A DNA stretch of 64,000 nucleotides, taken from positions 1,302,001-1,366,000 of the forward strand of contig NZ_BNEB01000003.1 of assembly GCF_016860545.1 (NCBI RefSeq). The letters are read 5' to 3'. Each line of letters starts with the position of its first letter. Positions within the stretch are counted from its first letter, which is position 1. The stretch comes from Streptomyces asoensis (GTDB lineage: Bacteria; Actinomycetota; Actinomycetes; Streptomycetales; Streptomycetaceae). Shown here piece by piece: positions 26,293 through 33,990 of the stretch. Below the pieces are notes generated by a model. The model was not told where the DNA came from. It saw only the letters and a list, made by a program, of their open reading frames with translations, and did not search any database. The translations under genes were made by a program, and so were the position numbers.

Positions 26293-26625
26293 GTGGCCGG
26301 CACCCTGAAGAACGTGACCGACGCCGACTTCGAAGAGGTCGTCCTCAAGAGTGACAAGCCCGTCCTGGTGGACTTCTGGGCCGCCTGGTGCGGACCGTGC
26401 CGCCAGATCGCCCCGTCGCTCGAGGCCATCGCCGCCGAGCACGGTGACAAGATCGAGATCGTCAAGCTCAACATCGACGAGAACCCGAACACGGCCGCCA
26501 AGTACGGCGTCATGTCGATCCCGACCCTGAACGTCTACCAGGGTGGCGAGGTCGCCAAGACCATCGTCGGCGCCAAGCCGAAGGCCGCGCTCGTCCGTGA
26601 CCTGGAGACCTTCATCTCCGAGTGA
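26293..26625 (+). CDS. trxA: thioredoxin
   Basis: This 110-residue thioredoxin carries the active site WCGPC (residues 32-36) and the cis-proline segment SIPTLNVYQGG. It reduces disulfides in cytoplasmic proteins and is recycled by TrxB. The GTG at 26293 is chosen because AAGGAGCC lies just before it; the ATG at 26278 falls before that ribosome binding site and is rejected. It shares the SigR-controlled operon with trxB. A parS site and a strong terminator follow. Confidence 0.97.
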   Translation: MAGTLKNVTDADFEEVVLKSDKPVLVDFWAAWCGPCRQIAPSLEAIAAEHGDKIEIVKLNIDENPNTAAKYGVMSIPTLNVYQGGEVAKTIVGAKPKAALVRDLETFISE

Positions 26626-26653
26626 CGCACTGAGCCGTCCACCGACGGCTGAT

Positions 26654-26667
26654 GTTTCACGTGAAAC
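26654..26667. promoter_or_regulatory. parS: parS centromere site
   Basis: A perfect GTTTCACGTGAAAC lies between trxA and its terminator. Confidence 0.95.
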
Positions 26668-26703
26668 ACGTAGGGGCCGGCCCATGAGGGCCGGCCCCTA
26701 CGT
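26668..26703. terminator. bidirectional hairpin between trxA and the GNAT gene
   Basis: A perfect 16-bp stem starting ACGTAGGGGCCGGCCC with an ATGA loop lies between convergent genes and abuts parS. Confidence 0.9.
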
Positions 26704-26713
26704 TGTGTCTCAC

Positions 26714-27331
26714 CTACAGGGGCCGCAGCGCCGGCTCCTTCTGTACCGCCCCCAGCAACCGGTCCAGCGCCATCTCCACGTCTTCCTTCCAGGAGAGGGT
26801 GGTCCGCAGCTCCAGCCTCATCCGAGGATGAGAGGGGTGAGGGCGCACGGTCTTGAAGCCCACCGCCAGCAGATGGTCGGCCGGGAGCACACAGGCCGGT
26901 TCCCTCCAGCGGGCGTCACCGAATGCCTCGATGGCCTTGAAGCCCCGACGCAGCAGATCCTTCGCGACCGTCTGGACCATCACACGGCCCAGACCCTGCC
27001 CCTGGTATCCCGGCATGATGAAGGCGGTGATCAGCTGCACGGCGTCCGGGGACACCGGGCTCGTGGGGAACGCCGTCGAACGGGGAACGTAGGCGGGCGG
27101 CGCGTAGAGCACGAAGCCCACCGGGATGTCATCGACATAGACGACCCGTCCGCACGACCCCCAGTCCAGCAGGACTGCGGAGATCCAGGACTCCTTCTCG
27201 AGGTCGGACGTACCCGTCCTTACCGCGGCCGCACCGCTGACGGGGTCCAGTTCCCAGAAGACACACGCCCTACAGCGCTTGGGAAGGTCTTGAAGGTTGT
27301 CCAGCGTGAGCGGTACGAGCCGACGCCCCAT
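26714..27331 (-). CDS. GNAT family N-acetyltransferase
   Basis: This 205-residue protein has a GNAT fold. The acetyl-CoA-binding motif A is visible as LITAFIMPGYQGQGLGRVMVQ (about 113-133), with the Q/R-x-x-G-x-G/A signature QGQGLG. The N-terminus (MGRRLVPLTLDNL, then a CRACVFWE segment) is typical of an actinobacterial subgroup. The substrate is unknown. The ATG at 27331 is chosen by family length, although the frame is open to 27544. Its 5' part overlaps the predicted small membrane ORF upstream by 112 bases. It converges on trxA. The same gene lies between trxA and parB in other Streptomyces. Confidence 0.88.
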   Translation of the reverse strand: MGRRLVPLTLDNLQDLPKRCRACVFWELDPVSGAAAVRTGTSDLEKESWISAVLLDWGSCGRVVYVDDIPVGFVLYAPPAYVPRSTAFPTSPVSPDAVQLITAFIMPGYQGQGLGRVMVQTVAKDLLRRGFKAIEAFGDARWREPACVLPADHLLAVGFKTVRPHPSHPRMRLELRTTLSWKEDVEMALDRLLGAVQKEPALRPL

Positions 27332-27477
27332 GAAGGCTGTTCCTCGCTTTCCTCGCTCGCGGCGTCGCGAGCGGCTGTCAGAGCGCTCCATTCCCTGAGC
27401 AGGCTGGCGACGAAGCCGCCGACCGCGCCCAGGCCCAGCCCGGCGCTCACCAGTCCCGTCCGGCTCATCGTTCGCAT
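27220..27477 (-). CDS. possible small membrane protein overlapping the GNAT gene
   Basis: This 85-residue ORF starts MRTMSRTGLVSAG, has one hydrophobic helix (about residues 8-27) and then a charged stretch. A strong ribosome binding site (GGGAGGCGAGG) lies at good spacing before the ATG at 27477, and its first 45 codons have mostly G or C in the third position, as in real genes here. Its last 37 codons lie inside the GNAT gene in another frame. It could be a genuine overlapping gene, or a shorter gene truncated by a frameshift. I recognise no family. Confidence 0.45.
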   Translation of the reverse strand: MRTMSRTGLVSAGLGLGAVGGFVASLLREWSALTAARDAASEESEEQPSWGVGSYRSRWTTFKTFPSAVGRVSSGNWTPSAVRPR

Positions 27478-27577
27478 GCGCCTCGCCTCCCGCTCCGAGG
27501 TACTGCCAGGTGGATGCGCCACAACCTCTCCGCATCGTATCCACGATGCGATTCCATCGATACTGCCTGAAAGCAAA

Positions 27578-27618
27578 GAGCGGGCCGTTTTCCGGTACAC
27601 ACCGGACACGGCCCGCTC
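27578..27618 (-). terminator. hairpin after parB
   Basis: An 11-bp perfect stem (GAGCGGGCCGT with its complement) encloses an inner CCGG/CCGG pairing, about 40 bases downstream of the parB stop. Confidence 0.8.
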
Positions 27619-27657
27619 ACTGTCCTACGACCGGCCCTGCCTGGGCCGGTCAAGGGC

Positions 27658-28758
27658 TCAGCCTTCGGATTCCTCGGCGTCGCCCTCCACGAGACCCTTC
27701 TGAAGGACGGGTCCCTCGCCGGGCGCCAGCGAGTCGAGGATGCGCTCCAGGTCCTCCATGGAGGCGAACTCGACGGTGATCTTGCCCTTCTTCTGTCCCA
27801 GGTCGACCTTCACCCGGGTCTCGAAGCGGTCCGAGAGACGGGTGGCCAGGTCGGTCAGCGCCGGGGAGACCCGACCGCCGGCCCTGGGCCCCTTCGCTCG
27901 CTGAGCCGTCTGCGGACGCGATCCCATGAGGGTCACGATCTCTTCGACGGCCCGCACCGAGAGGCCCTCGGCCACGATGCGGTGAGCCAGCCGGTCCTGC
28001 TCCTCCGAGTCGTCGACGGAGAGCAGCGCCCGGGCGTGACCGGCGGAAAGCACTCCGGCCGCCACGCGCCGCTGGACCGCCGGCGAGAGCTTGAGCAGAC
28101 GCAGCGTGTTGGAGACCTGCGGGCGGGAACGTCCGATTCGGTCCGCCAGCTGGTCGTGGGTGCAGTTGAAGTCCTTGAGCAGCTGGTCGTAGGCGGCTGC
28201 CTCTTCCAGCGGGTTCAGCTGAGCCCGGTGGAGGTTCTCCAGAAGGGCGTCCAGGAGTAGCTTCTCGTCGTCGGTGGCCCGCACGATCGCCGGGATCGCC
28301 TCCAGGCCGGCCTCACGACAGGCCCGCCAACGACGCTCACCCATGATGAGCTCGAAGCGCGCGGGACCGAGCTGGCGCACCACGACCGGCTGGAGGAGCC
28401 CGACCTCCTTGATGGAGGTGATCAGCTCGTGCAGCGCGTCCTCGTCGAAGACCTCACGCGGCTGGCGCGGGTTCGGCGCGATGTGGTCGAGCGGGATCTC
28501 GGCAAAATACGCGCCGACCGGCGGCGCGGGTGTCTCCACAGAACCGTTCGACAGCAGTTCCTCTGTTTCACGTGAAACAGGCGGCAGCGTGGCCACCTTC
28601 GCCGCGGCCACCCCACGGTCGGTCGTCAGGACCGGTACGGCTGCGGGTGACGTGGTCGCCCCGCCTCCCAGTGCGGCCTGTGCCGGTGTCTTCTCCGTCG
28701 GTGCAGCAGGGATCAACGCACCCAGACCGCGGCCCAGCCCCCTCCGTCGCTCACTCAC
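27658..28758 (-). CDS. parB: chromosome partitioning protein ParB
   Basis: This 366-residue CTPase binds parS, spreads along DNA and organises the origin region, which matters for segregation into spores. It opens MSERRRGLGRGLGALIP, the ParA-contact motif. The N-terminal box has IMGERRWRACREAGL (about 138-152, CTP-binding). The helix-turn-helix THDQLADRIGRSRPQVSNTLRLL is near residues 203-225. The C-terminal dimer domain ends the protein. GTG 28758 overlaps the parA stop by four bases. A perfect parS lies within its own early coding region, where it reads VSRET. Confidence 0.97.
   Translation of the reverse strand: MSERRRGLGRGLGALIPAAPTEKTPAQAALGGGATTSPAAVPVLTTDRGVAAAKVATLPPVSRETEELLSNGSVETPAPPVGAYFAEIPLDHIAPNPRQPREVFDEDALHELITSIKEVGLLQPVVVRQLGPARFELIMGERRWRACREAGLEAIPAIVRATDDEKLLLDALLENLHRAQLNPLEEAAAYDQLLKDFNCTHDQLADRIGRSRPQVSNTLRLLKLSPAVQRRVAAGVLSAGHARALLSVDDSEEQDRLAHRIVAEGLSVRAVEEIVTLMGSRPQTAQRAKGPRAGGRVSPALTDLATRLSDRFETRVKVDLGQKKGKITVEFASMEDLERILDSLAPGEGPVLQKGLVEGDAEESEG
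28565..28578. promoter_or_regulatory. parS: parS centromere site inside parB
   Basis: A perfect GTTTCACGTGAAAC within the parB N-terminal linker codons. Confidence 0.95.
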
Positions 28759-29828
28759 TGAATGCCCTCCACCAGATTCGGGTTGTTCTGAGCGCCGACG
28801 TGGGCGTGGGTCGCGTCGTAGCTGACACCGACACCCCTCAGCGCGAGCTCTCGTGCTGCCTCAAGGTAGGAGAGAGCGCCGCTCGATCCCGGATCGTAGG
28901 TCAGCACCGTCTGTCCGTAGCTCGGCGCTTCGGAGATACGGACGGAGCGGGGAATGCTCGTCCGCAGCACCTCCTCGCCGAAGTGCGTGCGCACCTCTTC
29001 CGCGACCTGCGACGCCAGACGCGTCCGGCCGTCGTACATGGTGAGCAGGATCGTCGACACATGCAGGGTCGGGTTGAGATGACCCCGCACGAGGTCGACG
29101 TTGCGCAGCAGCTGCCCCAGACCTTCCAGCGCGTAGTACTCGCACTGGATCGGGATGAGCACCTCGGCGCCGGCCACCAGCGCGTTGACCGTCAGCAGGC
29201 CGAGAGAAGGGGGGCAGTCGATAAGGATGTAGTCGAGCGGCTGCTCGTACGCCTGGATCGCTCGCTGGAGGCGGCTCTCGCGCGCTACCAGGGACACCAA
29301 CTCGATCTCCGCTCCGGCGAGATCGATCGTGGCGGGAGCGCAGAAGAGGCCTTCCACATCAGGAACGGGCTGGACGACTTCCGAGAGAGGACGGCTGTCG
29401 ACCAGCACGTCATAGATCGATGGCACCTCGGCGTGGTGGTCGATCCCCAGGGCGGTGGACGCGTTGCCCTGCGGGTCGAGGTCGACCACCAGGACTCGGC
29501 CACCGTGCAGGGCCAGTGAGGCGGCAAGATTGACGGTCGTCGTCGTCTTGCCCACGCCGCCCTTCTGGTTGGCGACCACGATCACACGGGTCTGCTCGGG
29601 ACGTGGCAGACCCTCGCCGGCGCGGCCCAGAGCCTCCACCGCGAGTTGGGCAGCACGACCGATCGGAGTGTCGTCCATCGGGGGCGGTGTTTCACGTGAA
29701 ACATCCTCCCCGAACGACTCGGTACGGGGACCGGGGACCGGATCGGTCATCGGTCCCGCGATGTTGGCGTCGGACCGCAAGGATTCACTCTCCTCGACTT
29801 CAGGCTCGCAATGAACAGAGCCTCCCAT
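28755..29828 (-). CDS. parA: chromosome partitioning ATPase ParA
   Basis: This 357-residue Walker-type ATPase moves ParB-bound origins; in Streptomyces it also follows the hyphal tip. The deviant Walker A KGGVGKTTTTVNLA lies near residue 93, Walker A' DLDPQGNAST near 119 and Walker B DCPPSLGLL near 206. The frame is open to 30038, through a parS that would read FHVK. ATG 29828 (MGGSVHCEP) is chosen by comparison with the usual Streptomyces length; MTDPVPGP further in is an alternative. A disordered N-terminal region of about 80 residues contains another parS (VSRET). It overlaps parB by four bases. Confidence 0.95.
   Translation of the reverse strand: MGGSVHCEPEVEESESLRSDANIAGPMTDPVPGPRTESFGEDVSRETPPPMDDTPIGRAAQLAVEALGRAGEGLPRPEQTRVIVVANQKGGVGKTTTTVNLAASLALHGGRVLVVDLDPQGNASTALGIDHHAEVPSIYDVLVDSRPLSEVVQPVPDVEGLFCAPATIDLAGAEIELVSLVARESRLQRAIQAYEQPLDYILIDCPPSLGLLTVNALVAGAEVLIPIQCEYYALEGLGQLLRNVDLVRGHLNPTLHVSTILLTMYDGRTRLASQVAEEVRTHFGEEVLRTSIPRSVRISEAPSYGQTVLTYDPGSSGALSYLEAARELALRGVGVSYDATHAHVGAQNNPNLVEGIQ
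29689..29702. promoter_or_regulatory. parS: parS centromere site inside parA
   Basis: A perfect GTTTCACGTGAAAC in the disordered N-terminal coding region of parA. Confidence 0.95.
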
Positions 29829-29986
29829 GCCTTCGGGGTCATGAACCAGTGAGGCCTGTTGTTCTGTGGAGAAATCCACCTCTGTGGACAACTCCCGTCC
29901 CGCATCGAGTGAACCGAGAGGCTTGCGGTCGCGGGGTTCGGCAGCGGCGCGGCCGCGGCTGATGATGCCGTGGAGCAGAGAGCGAC

Positions 29987-30000
29987 GTTTCACGTGAAAC
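29987..30000. promoter_or_regulatory. parS: parS centromere site upstream of parA
   Basis: A perfect GTTTCACGTGAAAC between rsmG and parA, where ParB binding could also affect the parAB promoter. Confidence 0.95.
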
Positions 30001-30078
30001 ACGATGCACAGCGCCGACAGCCGGATCCCCGACGACACTCCGTGGTGCGTGGGTTTGGCAGCTTGTGTGGAGTACGCC

Positions 30079-30795
30079 TCAGCGGCGTCGGCGGGTGCGA
30101 CTGGTACGCGCCGCCTTCGCCCGCTTGGCGGCGAACCTCACACCACCGGGGCTCTCCCCGACCTCGACCCGCACCACCGTGGAGAGCGGATCCACCACTC
30201 CCTCACCCACATGCAGGATCGAGGTGCCCACGGCTCCGAGCTTGCTCAGCGCGGTGGACGCGCTCTTCAGCTCCTCCTCGGCGGTGTCCCCCTTGAGGGC
30301 GAGCATCTCGCCGTAGGGCCGCAGGAGCGGAATGCCCCACGTGGCCAGGCGGTCCAGCGGCGCGACGGCCCGTGCGGTCACCACGTGCACGGGCGGCACC
30401 TTGCCCATGACCTCCTCGGCACGTCCTCGCGCGACCGTCACATGGTCCAGACCGAGGAGTTCGACGACTTCGGTGAGGAAGTTCGTGCGCCGTAGAAGCG
30501 GCTCCAGCAGGGTGATCTTCAGGTCCTCGCGTACGAGTGCCAGGGGAATGCCGGGCAGGCCGGCGCCCGAGCCGACGTCGCACACTGTCACGCCCTCGGG
30601 CACGACCTCCGAGAGCACCGCGCAGTTCAGCAGATGCCTCTCCCACAGGCGGGGCACCTCCCGAGGGCCGATGAGCCCGCGCTGCACGCCTGCCTCGGCC
30701 AGCAGCTCGGCATAGCGGACCGCGTCGTCGAAGCGATCGCCGAATACCTCGCGTGCCACCTCGGGCGCAGGGGGGAGTTCCGCTGCCTCCGTCAC
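30079..30795 (-). CDS. rsmG: 16S rRNA (guanine527-N7)-methyltransferase
   Basis: This 238-residue SAM-dependent enzyme (RsmG/GidB) methylates G527 of 16S rRNA; its loss gives low-level streptomycin resistance in many bacteria. It shows ERHLLNCAVL near residue 52, the SAM-binding motif DVGSGAGLPGIPLAL near 71 and VTARAVAPLDRLATW near 139. The GTG at 30795 is chosen because GGAAGGA lies upstream; the frame opens at 30819. A basic tail (RTSRTRRRR) ends the protein. It stands between jag and parA, the classic order, with a terminator on the jag side. Confidence 0.95.
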   Translation of the reverse strand: MTEAAELPPAPEVAREVFGDRFDDAVRYAELLAEAGVQRGLIGPREVPRLWERHLLNCAVLSEVVPEGVTVCDVGSGAGLPGIPLALVREDLKITLLEPLLRRTNFLTEVVELLGLDHVTVARGRAEEVMGKVPPVHVVTARAVAPLDRLATWGIPLLRPYGEMLALKGDTAEEELKSASTALSKLGAVGTSILHVGEGVVDPLSTVVRVEVGESPGGVRFAAKRAKAARTSRTRRRR

Positions 30796-30864
30796 GGGGA
30801 CCGTCCTTCCGTACCGCATCAGCGCTTCGCGCGCCGACCACCGAAACTACCGGGCTGACAAAGA

Positions 30865-30895
30865 CCGGCCCCGTCTGCGCGACAGACGGGGCCGG
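30865..30895 (-). terminator. hairpin after jag
   Basis: A perfect 13-bp stem starting CCGGCCCCGTCTG with a 5-base loop separates jag from rsmG. Confidence 0.85.
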
Positions 30896-30913
30896 GGTTA
30901 CGCATGTACCGAA

Positions 30914-31426
30914 TCAGTTGGGCAGGACGACGACGAAGCGCTGCGGCTCCTCGCCCTCGGACTCGCTGCGCAGACCGGCGGCCTTGACCGCGTCGTGGAC
31001 GACCTTGCGCTCGAAGGGCGTCATCGGGTTCAGCTTGACCGGCTCACCGTTGTTCTTCGCGTCGGCCGCGGCCTTGGCGCCCAGCTCGGAGAGCTCGGCA
31101 CGCTTCTGGGCGCGGTAGCCCGCGATGTCCAGCATCAGCCGGCTGCGGTCGCCGGTCTCCCGGTGCACGGCCAGGCGCGTGAGTTCCTGGAGCGCCTCCA
31201 GCACCTCGCCGTCCCGGCCGACCAGCTTCAGCAGCTCACGGGTGCCCGCGTCGCTGATGATCGACACAGAGGCGCGGTCGGCCTCGACGTCCATGTCGAT
31301 GTCGCCGTCGAGATCAGCGATGTCCAGCAGACCCTCGAGGTAGTCCGCCGCGATCTCGCCCTCCTGCTCCAGGCGGGTCAGGGTGTCTGCACCCTCGGCG
31401 GCAGCGGAGGTGGTGCCTTCCGTCAC
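30914..31426 (-). CDS. jag: R3H domain RNA-binding protein Jag/KhpB
   Basis: This 170-residue protein has a KH domain (about 30-95) and an R3H domain whose signature reads ERKVVHDAV near residue 143. It lacks the N-terminal Jag-N domain of the firmicute form. KhpB-type proteins bind many mRNAs and affect cell elongation; the detail in Streptomyces is not known to me. The GTG at 31426 follows AAGGAG. It is 15 bases downstream of yidC in the rpmH-rnpA-yidD-yidC-jag run. Confidence 0.93.
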   Translation of the reverse strand: MTEGTTSAAAEGADTLTRLEQEGEIAADYLEGLLDIADLDGDIDMDVEADRASVSIISDAGTRELLKLVGRDGEVLEALQELTRLAVHRETGDRSRLMLDIAGYRAQKRAELSELGAKAAADAKNNGEPVKLNPMTPFERKVVHDAVKAAGLRSESEGEEPQRFVVVLPN

Positions 31427-31441
31427 GGGATGGGCTCCTTC

Positions 31442-32722
31442 TTACTTCTTGGACGGGGACTTGGGGCGCTGCGGGCCGCCCTTGCGCTGCCCGGACTGGG
31501 CCTTGCTGCGTCCGGCGCTGCCGGGCTTGGACGGGGCCTGCTTGGCCGTACCGGCGGATCCGGAGGGCTTGCTGTCCTCGGGCTCGTCGGACTTGCTCAG
31601 CGAGACTGCCTCGTCGGCGCCCTTCGCGGGGGCCGCGGACTGGCGCTGCGACTTCGACTGCCGCTTGGGCTGCTGCCGCCTGGCGGTCGCGGTCGTCGTG
31701 GTGCCGTCCTCGGCCTGGGCCGCGGCCTGGGCCTCGCTCTTGATGACGGTGCCGTCGGCCTGGGCGGCGAAGCCCACCTTGGTCAGACCGTTGATGAACT
31801 TGCGCTCGGCGTCGTTGCGGTCACGGCCCTTGGCGACGATGGCCTTGACGATCGCCCGCTCGCCGCGGCTGCGGGTCTTGCCGTGGTGCGTGACGTGCTT
31901 GTACAGGCGCTCCAGGTAGGCGGCCTGAGCCTTGGAACCCGGCGTCGGGTTGTTGCGGATCACGTACATCTGCTGGCCCATGGTCCACACGTTGGTGGTC
32001 AGCCAGTAGACGAGGACACCGACGGGGAAGTTGATGCCGAAGACCGCGAACATGACGGGGAAGACGTACATCAGCATCTTCTGCTGCTGCATGAACGGCG
32101 TCTTCACCGAGGTGTCGACGTTCTTCGTCATGAGCTGGCGCTGCGTGAAGAACTGCGAGGCCGACATCAGCACGATCATGATCGCGGTGACGATGCGGAC
32201 GTTCAGCAGCGAGGCGTCGAGCGATGCCAGGTCGGAGGCGCTGTCCGTGAACTTCGCGGCCAGCGGAGCACCGAAGATGTGCGCCTTCTGGGCACTCTCC
32301 AGCAGGCTCTGGTTGATCACGCCGATGGTCTCGCCGTTGGCGATGCCGTTGAGCACGTGGTAGAGCGCGAAGAAGAACGGGGACTGCGCCAGGATGGGAA
32401 GGCACGAGGAGAGCGGGTTGGTGCCCGTCTCCTTGTACAGCTTCATCATCTCTTCGGACTGGCGCTGTTTGTCGTTCTTGTAGCGCTCCTGGATCTTCTT
32501 CATCTCGGGCTGAAGCGTCTGCATCGCCCGAGTGGCCTTGATCTGCTTCACGAAGAGCGGGATCAGGCAGATTCGGATCAGAATCACCAGGGACACGATG
32601 GACAGGCCCCAGGCCCACCCGGTGTCCGGGCCGAAGATGGCCCCGTACACCGTGTGGAACTGGACGATGACCCAGGAGACAGGTGTCGTGATGAAGCTGA
32701 AGAGGCTGGCAATCGTGTCCAC
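31442..32722 (-). CDS. yidC: membrane protein insertase YidC
   Basis: This 426-residue insertase (YidC/Oxa1/Alb3) puts proteins into the membrane with or without Sec. It begins with a membrane anchor (MDTIASLFSFITTPVSW), then the conserved helix with the substrate-groove arginine (VILIRICLIPLFVKQ, about 46-60), a charged coiled loop and further helices. The last about 130 residues are a Lys/Gln/Ser-rich cytoplasmic tail ending PKSPSKK, which in this family can contact ribosomes. GTG 32722 lies three bases after the yidD stop, so translation is probably coupled. Confidence 0.96.
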   Translation of the reverse strand: MDTIASLFSFITTPVSWVIVQFHTVYGAIFGPDTGWAWGLSIVSLVILIRICLIPLFVKQIKATRAMQTLQPEMKKIQERYKNDKQRQSEEMMKLYKETGTNPLSSCLPILAQSPFFFALYHVLNGIANGETIGVINQSLLESAQKAHIFGAPLAAKFTDSASDLASLDASLLNVRIVTAIMIVLMSASQFFTQRQLMTKNVDTSVKTPFMQQQKMLMYVFPVMFAVFGINFPVGVLVYWLTTNVWTMGQQMYVIRNNPTPGSKAQAAYLERLYKHVTHHGKTRSRGERAIVKAIVAKGRDRNDAERKFINGLTKVGFAAQADGTVIKSEAQAAAQAEDGTTTTATARRQQPKRQSKSQRQSAAPAKGADEAVSLSKSDEPEDSKPSGSAGTAKQAPSKPGSAGRSKAQSGQRKGGPQRPKSPSKK

Positions 32723-32725
32723 TAA

Positions 32726-33085
32726 TCATGCTCCTTGGGCATGGGACGGTGTCTCTGCGGCCGGGCTCGAAGGAGACGGAAGATCCTCTTCGGTGGCCGT
32801 TTCGGCGGCGGAGTTCCCGCCCCTGCGTGCACGCCAGGCGTCACGCAGCATTTCGTGCCACCGCGGGCGCTTGCGCGGCGGAACATGGTCCACGCCGCCG
32901 AGCGACCACGGATTGCACCGCAGGATGCGCCAGGCGGTGAGTGCCGTTCCCTTGATCGCACCGTGTCGGTCGATGGCCGTGTAGCCGTAGTGGGAGCACG
33001 ACGGGTAGTACTTGCACACCGGCCCGAGCAGCGGACTGATCGTCCACTGGTAGAGCTTGATCAGAGCCAGTAGCGGGTACTTCAT
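32726..33085 (-). CDS. yidD: membrane protein insertion efficiency factor YidD
   Basis: This 119-residue protein is of the YidD family, which helps YidC-dependent insertion. The signature block GPVCKYYPSCSHYGYTAI with its spaced cysteines (about 21-38) and ALTAWRILRCNPWSLGGVD (about 48-66) is complete. The C-terminal Pro/Arg-rich tail is longer than in E. coli. The ATG at 33085 overlaps the rnpA stop by four bases. Confidence 0.94.
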   Translation of the reverse strand: MKYPLLALIKLYQWTISPLLGPVCKYYPSCSHYGYTAIDRHGAIKGTALTAWRILRCNPWSLGGVDHVPPRKRPRWHEMLRDAWRARRGGNSAAETATEEDLPSPSSPAAETPSHAQGA

Positions 33086-33453
33086 CGCGCGCCCCCTCCC
33101 AGTAGCCGTTGAAGGGCGGCATCCAGGTCTTGGGCCAGCTGTGCGTGATCGGCGTCGCCCGCCCCGGGCAGCGCCCGTACGACTACCAGGCTACCGGGGG
33201 GAAACAGGGTGACCCGGTCCCGCATCAGATGACGCAGTCTGCGTTTCACCTTGTTGCGGACGACGGCGCCGCCCACGGCCTTGCTCACGACGAAACCCGC
33301 ACGCGTCGGGGGAGCGCTCTCCCCAGGCGCGTGCGGGTCCGTGGCACCGCTTCGAAGATGGACCACGAGGGTCGGGCGGCCGGCCCGACGACCTCGTCGT
33401 ACCGCGGTCGCGAAGTCCTCGCGCCGCCTCAGCCGATGCTCGGTAGGCAGCAC
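33082..33453 (-). CDS. rnpA: ribonuclease P protein component
   Basis: This 123-residue protein assists RNase P RNA in 5' processing of pre-tRNAs. It has the N-terminal HRLRRREDFATAVRRGRR and the diagnostic helix VVRNKVKRRLRHLMRD (about 63-78) that binds the RNA. An insertion of about 15 residues (ATDPHAPGESAPPT) precedes the VSKAVGGAV segment. The start is GTG 33453. It follows rpmH closely and overlaps yidD, so rpmH, rnpA, yidD and yidC form one unit. Confidence 0.95.
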   Translation of the reverse strand: MLPTEHRLRRREDFATAVRRGRRAGRPTLVVHLRSGATDPHAPGESAPPTRAGFVVSKAVGGAVVRNKVKRRLRHLMRDRVTLFPPGSLVVVRALPGAGDADHAQLAQDLDAALQRLLGGGAR

Positions 33454-33474
33454 GACGTCATGACCTGATCAGGC

Positions 33475-33612
33475 TCAGGCGGACAGGTTGGCGCGACCCT
33501 TGCTGCGGCGGTTCGCGAGAATCGCGCGACCGGCACGGGTACGCATCCGCAGACGGAAGCCGTGGGTCTTGGCACGACGACGGTTGTTCGGCTGGAAGGT
33601 GCGCTTGCTCAC
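33475..33612 (-). CDS. rpmH: 50S ribosomal protein L34
   Basis: This 45-residue protein is ribosomal protein L34 of the large subunit. The sequence KRTFQPNNRRRAKTHGFR and the following RMRTRAGRAILANRR are unmistakable. The start is GTG at 33612. It is first in the minus-strand run rpmH-rnpA-yidD-yidC-jag and lies back to back with dnaA, the classic bacterial origin arrangement. Confidence 0.97.
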   Translation of the reverse strand: MSKRTFQPNNRRRAKTHGFRLRMRTRAGRAILANRRSKGRANLSA

Positions 33613-33990
33613 TCGGGGGCTCCAGAAATCAATCGGTGGTGGCGGGGTGCCGTCCTGGCTGTCACCGTGCGCCCACGAGGTAGCTCGCGGTTAAACGCCC
33701 GAGTGCACCGCTTCCCGATCACCTGACGTGATCTGTGCCCATCGGAGGCAGGCGGCAGCAGCCATCGACAACTCGACCTGGTTACGGTACGCGCGGCTCC
33801 GCCATTCGGTCAAACCAGCGGTCACCGGGAGACACTATCCACAGGCTGGGGACAACAACTTGAACCGTAGCCGTCGGCCTGACTACCGTGGCTGAACTCC
33901 GATTCGTTCCTTTGTCCCTGCCCCCACCCGATATGAATCCCGATCGTCCCGCAACCACACGTTCGTGGGACCCACGAGAGAGCGTGCCCT
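33613..33990. other. rpmH-dnaA divergent promoter region with a DnaA box
   Basis: This 378-base non-coding stretch must hold the promoters of rpmH and dnaA. CTATCCACA at 33835-33843 fits the Streptomyces DnaA box pattern and lies about 150 bases before dnaA, suited to autoregulation. I see no unambiguous -10/-35 pair. Confidence 0.65.

Noticed and set aside
30001..30038. Long parA reading from 30038
   Set aside because: It would translate a parS site and a non-conserved leader; a start at 29828 gives the usual Streptomyces length.
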